A DNA stretch of 64,000 nucleotides from Fragilariopsis cylindrus CCMP1102 (lineage: Eukaryota > Bacillariophyta > Bacillariophyceae > Bacillariales > Bacillariaceae), in NCBI GenBank assembly GCA_900095095.1, contig FMBT01000415.1:1-64000 (forward strand), read 5' to 3'. Positions 59,701 to 64,000 of the stretch are shown in pieces. The position numbers were made by a program, and so were the translations under genes. Positions within the stretch are counted from its first letter, which is position 1, and every line of letters begins with the position of its first letter. The notes beneath the pieces were generated by a model. That model ran no database searches. It was given only the letters and a program-made list of their open reading frames with translations, and was not told the DNA's origin.

Positions 59701-60708
59701 GATTTTATGGGAGGAGAAGGCTTTGCAGAGTGGATCACCCAGCACTACCGACTACTTTGGATCGTTGTAGAGATATTCAACGCTTATGTTGTTGCTGCTG
59801 TTACTGAAGAGTTATGCAAGTATTATACCTTTCGATGTATGGAACACCCTGACCTGCTATTTTTGACAGGATTGGTTTCAACCACCCAAGATGAACGTGC
59901 CATGGAGGGCGGTGTAGTCAAGTATCCTTTCAGCTCTCACCAAGTCCAACAGACCAATATGAAAAATCCATATGATGATGACGCATCAGCCTACTCAAGA
60001 AGTTCAAGAAACTCCCATCGCAGTAAGGGGAAAAATGCCGATCTAGATTCGGAGGAAGAATTTGACGAAGATGAACAAGATGTAAGAACGTATAGGCAAA
60101 AGGCAGCCGCCGTCACGACGTCTATGATATGTGTTGCAGTCGGTCTAGCTTGTGCGGAAAATTTTCTATATGTCTTCTTGCTGGGCGGTACTGGAGATAT
60201 GGAAGACGGTGCTTCGGCGATGGATGGATATCTCCAGGAATGGATAGTCTTATTCTTTCGGTCCGTTTTTCCTGTACATGCCCTCGCAGCCGCCATGCAG
60301 AGTGTTAACATGATTCGAAAATTCGTCGAGACAGAAGATATCAACGGACATCGAATTGGTGTGGGTCGAATCATCCTCCCTGCTGTTATTATGCACGGAA
60401 GTTTTGATGCTGTTCTACTTGGTATAAACTTCTTTATAGAAACCTCATGGGACGATTACATGAATGAAAATGATGGTGAGGTCGCTGAGGGAGACTCATC
60501 TCCATACAATCCAGTTCTAGTTAATATCATAGCCTGGTTGAGTATCGTTTTGGTTATGTTAGTTGGGTTTCTATGGTACTACAATGAGAATCGGAGTCAA
60601 AGATTGCGATTAATTGAGCTAGAAGAACGGGAAAAAGCAAACCAGGCAGGATCTTCAGGGTATAAAAGCCCTAAAGCACCCCATGTTTCTGACGTCGAAC
60701 TTGTTTGA
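56767..60708 (+). CDS. PrsW-type intramembrane protease with a long disordered N terminus
   Basis: The membrane protease part (about 58570-60708) has the PrsW/PrsW-like motifs: VVAAVTEELCKYYTFR with the E-E-x-x-K pair, LACAENFLYVFLLGG, FFRSVFPVHALAAAMQ and VIMHGSFDAVLLG. These supply the glutamates and histidines of this CAAX-protease-related metallopeptidase superfamily. About eight membrane segments are visible. PrsW in bacteria cleaves an anti-sigma factor; the eukaryotic role is unknown. The N-terminal half is low complexity with one membrane segment (IVAYALLLTLLLIGITFVVW). The frame goes 1, 2, 1 along the gene. Introns at 57128-57191 and within 58269-58405 would join it in frame as 1246 residues, but both sit in repeat-like coding DNA, so one-base indels are an equal alternative. 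A 31-residue Cys-rich loop (CCGFICKCWFQC) precedes the second membrane segment. Confidence 0.75.
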
Positions 60709-60942
60709 AATAGCTAGCTGAAAAAATCTTATTAAGCCATTGCACATTGAGAAATCATTTTTTTAGATACTAAGGTTTATTATAAAGTACAGTATTACGT
60801 AAGTGATATTTAGCTAAATTAGAAGATAATTTGTGCGTATCTGTGAGAAATCAAAATAGATTTGCCCCTAGCTGTCTTGGGATTTTTTTATTTTATTTTA
60901 GATAAGTTCATTTGCATACATCAATTATTGTCGGGGAATTAT

Positions 60943-61845
60943 TTATTCTTTGGACACTGGTGGATCAGAAACAAATCTTGAGGTAAAATCACCATCAAAA
61001 TCTAATCGGCATGAATCTTTCTTACCAAATACGAATCGGTTACCAGAAACAACTTTATATACTGTTTCTCGTAAAAATGAAGGTGTGTTCTGTCCTATCT
61101 TTCCCACGACCTGTAACTTCGGTAGATCGAGTTCTGCCAATATATTAGATACAGCCTCAGAAGAATAGTATGCTGTTGTAGGTGTTACCAAAACGATATC
61201 GGCGGTTGTTATTGGATCCTGTCCCTCTCGAAGGAGAAGACTTTTTGCGACATTGGATTGTAATGATGCGAAACGGAATTTTCCCGTTTCGTCATGATCG
61301 ATTACGAAATTAGCAGCATCATTACAAAGATTACAAACACCATCAAATAAAACGATCGGTTTCGAATGTGGATGTATTTTTTGTTGGTCTTTACTATTAT
61401 TCTTGTTATCATCCTCGTTGTCGTTGTCGTCATCAGCCTCACTACTACTTGTAGTGTCAATGGAAGTATCGAATACGTAACTAGAAATAGATTTCCAATA
61501 ATTGTTGTTGTCGTTATCATCGGTTGCTGACGACGAATCACCATCCTTTTCGTAAATATCTGTTTGGGAAAGATGAAGCATATTATCCAATACTACTTTC
61601 GTTGTTGCATGAGCTGTTGTTGTGATTCTTGTAGAAGGAACCGTAAAAGATTCCACTACTGATATACCTTGTGTCATCAAACACAGGGATACTACTAGTA
61701 CTGTTACGGAAAATAAGTTTAGTAGCAGTATTCCTCGATGATACTTCTTCGTATGAGTAAACGCGGATGTCGTTGTTGTCGATTTCATCATTGTTTCGCT
61801 ATTATCGACTTCCAACGTAGCTGCTTCTCTTTTTGAATGAATCAT
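60943..61845 (-). CDS. DCC-family thiol-disulfide oxidoreductase-like protein, plastid-type leader
   Basis: 300 residues from the ATG at 61845; the frame extends 14 codons upstream only to a TTG. The C-terminal 130 residues are the DCC (DUF393) domain: PIVLFDGVCNLCNDAANFVI with the D-x-x-C-x-x-C motif that names the family, FRFASLQSNVAKSLL, ADIVLVTPTTAYYSSEAVSN and RETVYKVVSGNRFVFGKKDS. It is thioredoxin-like but its substrate is unknown. The N terminus has a hydrophobic stretch (GILLLNLFSVTVLVVSLCLM) followed by VESFTVPSTR, similar to the Phe-containing cleavage motif of diatom plastid precursors, so a plastid location is plausible. A Ser/Asp/Asn-rich linker separates leader and domain. Stops of this gene and the PrsW gene are only 234 nt apart. 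Confidence 0.85.
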   Translation of the reverse strand: MIHSKREAATLEVDNSETMMKSTTTTSAFTHTKKYHRGILLLNLFSVTVLVVSLCLMTQGISVVESFTVPSTRITTTAHATTKVVLDNMLHLSQTDIYEKDGDSSSATDDNDNNNYWKSISSYVFDTSIDTTSSSEADDDNDNEDDNKNNSKDQQKIHPHSKPIVLFDGVCNLCNDAANFVIDHDETGKFRFASLQSNVAKSLLLREGQDPITTADIVLVTPTTAYYSSEAVSNILAELDLPKLQVVGKIGQNTPSFLRETVYKVVSGNRFVFGKKDSCRLDFDGDFTSRFVSDPPVSKE

Positions 61846-62648
61846 TTTTTTCAAATTTAAATAATCATTGGTCGTTCGTATTGACAACTTGATATGAATA
61901 TTATTTTATGTGTATATATAAGTAAATCAATTATACTTGTGTATGAATGAAGTATGAAGTCGATAGGACAGAGGAAAGGGGAAGGTACGCACAGTATGAG
62001 ACGATGTGAAGTTATCGCCGCTTGGCTTTGCCTACATTATTTATGTGGTGCCGATCATCATACAGTACACCCCGGTCTAATTATTCATTCATTTATTTAT
62101 TGTTGTGTGTAAAGCATGTTCTTCTTGTATGTGTGGCGAAATTATGTGGTAACGTTACTGTGTATTGGAAACCTTCACTCCAATTGTGTCGATTACTAAT
62201 ACTGTAGGGTTAGGGAGTTCAGTCCTGAACGGACGACGGACAGATTTAATGGTAAACCCCCTTTTTATTCATTATTAGGGGTCATAAATTATTTGGTACC
62301 TCTGTTTTTATGCGCATTATTTACCGGAACGTCTGATTTACGTAATACCACGTCATGAAAGTCTTGCACAATAATTCTAAATCAATAACGATATCCGAAA
62401 GCATGTCTTTTTCAAGCAAAACCTGGAACCCATCGGCATGCTGACCACGTCGGTTTCTTCGTACAGTAAAGAAAGCGAAAACGTCGATGTTCTTTGAACC
62501 AACAACAACTTCTTTTTTTTCTGAAAATCTGCCGATGTACGAAAGGATTGATTATTTCTTTTAGACACAATTATAGCAAGGTCCTAATATTTGATCCGAT
62601 ACATACAAGCAAATAGGTACAATTAATTTCTGTACAAGTGTGGTGAAG
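61846..62648. other. Divergent intergenic region
   Basis: Between the DCC gene (minus) and the desaturase (plus). Small frames on either strand are unsupported. No RNA gene is seen. Confidence 0.5.
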
Positions 62649-64000
62649 ATGAAGTATTGTTTTGTTAACAATGGTTGTCCGTCACAATCGGTGTTGCTAT
62701 GTCTATTCGTTGCTGTATTTGTAGCACGGACTGAAATCGCTCATTCCTTTTCTGTACCGGCACATACACATACTCATACTCATAAACATACGAGTAGTAC
62801 CTATACAAGTACAACAACCAAATACAACGGAATTGGAAGAAATAATGTTGCATTAAAGGTCGCAACTGGGATGATTGCTCCTCCTCCTGTCTTGGAGGAC
62901 GAAACCAAAACTAGTAGTATTAAAACGACAAATGAAAAAAATAACGATCTATTATCGTATGATAAAGAAGGATATCCAAAACTTGGATCGATTATGAAGG
63001 CATTACCGGATGAAGTCTTCCAAGTTAGTACAAAAACATCTTTATTTTATTTCGCTATCGATTCTATTGCAGTTATTGCTAGCATCGGATTGTTACACGG
63101 AGTCGTTACATCGAACATATACCACTCTTTAGCATTGTGGCAACAAGCTCTTACTGTGGCACCGTTCCAATTATTGGCAGGATTTGCTATGTGGTGCCAG
63201 TGGTGCATCGGTCATGATGCAGGACATTCATTAATATCAAAAAAATACAAATGGTTAAATAATTTTGTTGGCGAAATATCACATTCAATGTTCTGCCTAA
63301 CACCGTTCGTACCATGGCAAATGTCACATCGAAAACATCATATAAATCATAATCATGTCGAGAAGGATTATAGTCATCAATGGTTCGTGAGAGAAAACAA
63401 AGATGAAATGGTATGGTGGATGAAAGCTAGTCATGCAACAAGAAATATTCAACTTCCTATACTATACTTCGTATACCTAATGGTGGGCGTACCAGATGGA
63501 GGACATGTTATACCATTTTATGGTCGTCTTTGGGAGGATCAAACACTTAGAACTAAATTCCGTGGACTATTATCATCGTGTTTATCAATAGCAACAGCGG
63601 GTTCACTTTGGAATGGATGGGAACAGCTGATTTTAGTGTTGTTTGTATGGTCCCATGGATGGTTATGTCATTTTGGTTGTTCATGGTAACGTACCTGCAA
63701 CATCATAGTGAGGAAGGTAAATTATACACAGACAAGACACATACATTCGTAAAGGGTGCATTTGAAACTGTTGATCGATCGTATGGAAAATGGACGAATA
63801 AATTATCACATCATATGATGGATGGACATGTTATGCATCATTTATTTTTTGAAAAGGTACCACATTATCAATTAGAAAAGGCAACGAAATCCTTAACGGC
63901 AGTATTACAAAAAGAAGATCGAATGGATTTATACAAATCAATTGAAACAAAATCATACACAAAAGAAATTGTGAAGCAATTCAATGACAACTGGTTCTTT
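62649..64000 (+). CDS. Membrane fatty-acid desaturase, 3' end beyond the window
   Basis: The ATG at 62649 is preferred over the GTG at 62640. An N-terminal hydrophobic segment (SVLLCLFVAVFVARTEIAHS) is followed by FSVPAH, a plastid-precursor-like site. The three histidine boxes that hold the di-iron centre are present: HDAGH near residue 190, HRKHH near 230 and HVMHH in the last part (about 63825-63845). The block WQMSHRKHHINHNHVEKDYS and the late TYLQHH resemble plastid or ER omega-6/omega-3 (Delta12/Delta15) desaturases acting on lipid-bound acyl chains. The frame changes once near 63640: LWNGWEQLILV reads in one frame and CMVPWMVMSFWLFMVTYLQH in another. A one-base offset at the GTTTG site, or a 59-nt intron (63578-63636), would explain it. 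The intron would delete a membrane-helix stretch, so I favour an indel. Confidence 0.8.

Noticed and set aside
1-64000. tRNA, rRNA or CRISPR features
   Set aside because: No cloverleaf-like B box/A box pair, rRNA core sequence or regularly spaced repeat array was noticed by eye; a covariance-model scan would be decisive.

Overview
The window reads as nuclear DNA of a stramenopile alga, almost certainly a diatom. The strongest evidence is a fucoxanthin chlorophyll a/c light-harvesting gene (40625-41754) with the diatom plastid-import motif ASAFAP at its leader cleavage site. Similar Phe-centred leaders occur on a desaturase and a DCC-family protein. Genes are compact, on both strands, with few short GT-AG introns (mostly about 80-270 nt). 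Many coding regions carry long Asn, Gln, Asp and Ser runs. Species cannot be fixed from the sequence.

Layout. 1-7.3 kb looks worn: a frame-broken short-chain dehydrogenase, an intact Cys/His-domain gene and a broken cytochrome P450. 8.4-18.6 kb holds a membrane-anchored P-loop NTPase, a CPPED1-like phosphatase, a DHHC-family palmitoyltransferase with an altered motif, a POT peptide transporter and a GT-A glycosyltransferase. 18.6-21.8 kb is a gene-poor, repeat-bearing stretch. 21.8-36 kb holds a nucleotide-sugar transporter, a plastid-type YqgF/RuvX, a FAR1-like zinc protein with a Gln-rich tail, an Nse1-like SMC5/6 subunit, an RsmE rRNA methyltransferase, an EDR2-C protein and a HemW radical-SAM protein. 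36-50 kb holds a tandem double ATP-grasp protein, the light-harvesting gene, a disordered protein of unknown role, a rhamnose-mutarotase-like gene and a four-exon class C GPCR. 50-64 kb holds a Cys-rich/two-KH protein, a PrsW-type membrane protease, a DCC protein and a fatty-acid desaturase cut by the window edge.

The genes do not form an operon-like pathway; they are an ordinary eukaryotic neighbourhood. Plastid-related functions (LHC protein, YqgF, probably HemW, DCC protein, desaturase) recur. The most unusual items are the double ATP-grasp enzyme, whose duplicated halves both keep the ATP/Mg residues, and the class C receptor with three phase-1 introns. Others are the Nse1 homologue without a visible RING, the Cys-rich/KH architecture and the DHMC variant palmitoyltransferase. 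Several conserved genes show single-base frame offsets at homopolymers or short repeats; these may be assembly indels or real lesions. Intron borders below were placed by eye from GT/AG sites and protein-family continuity and are not transcript-verified.
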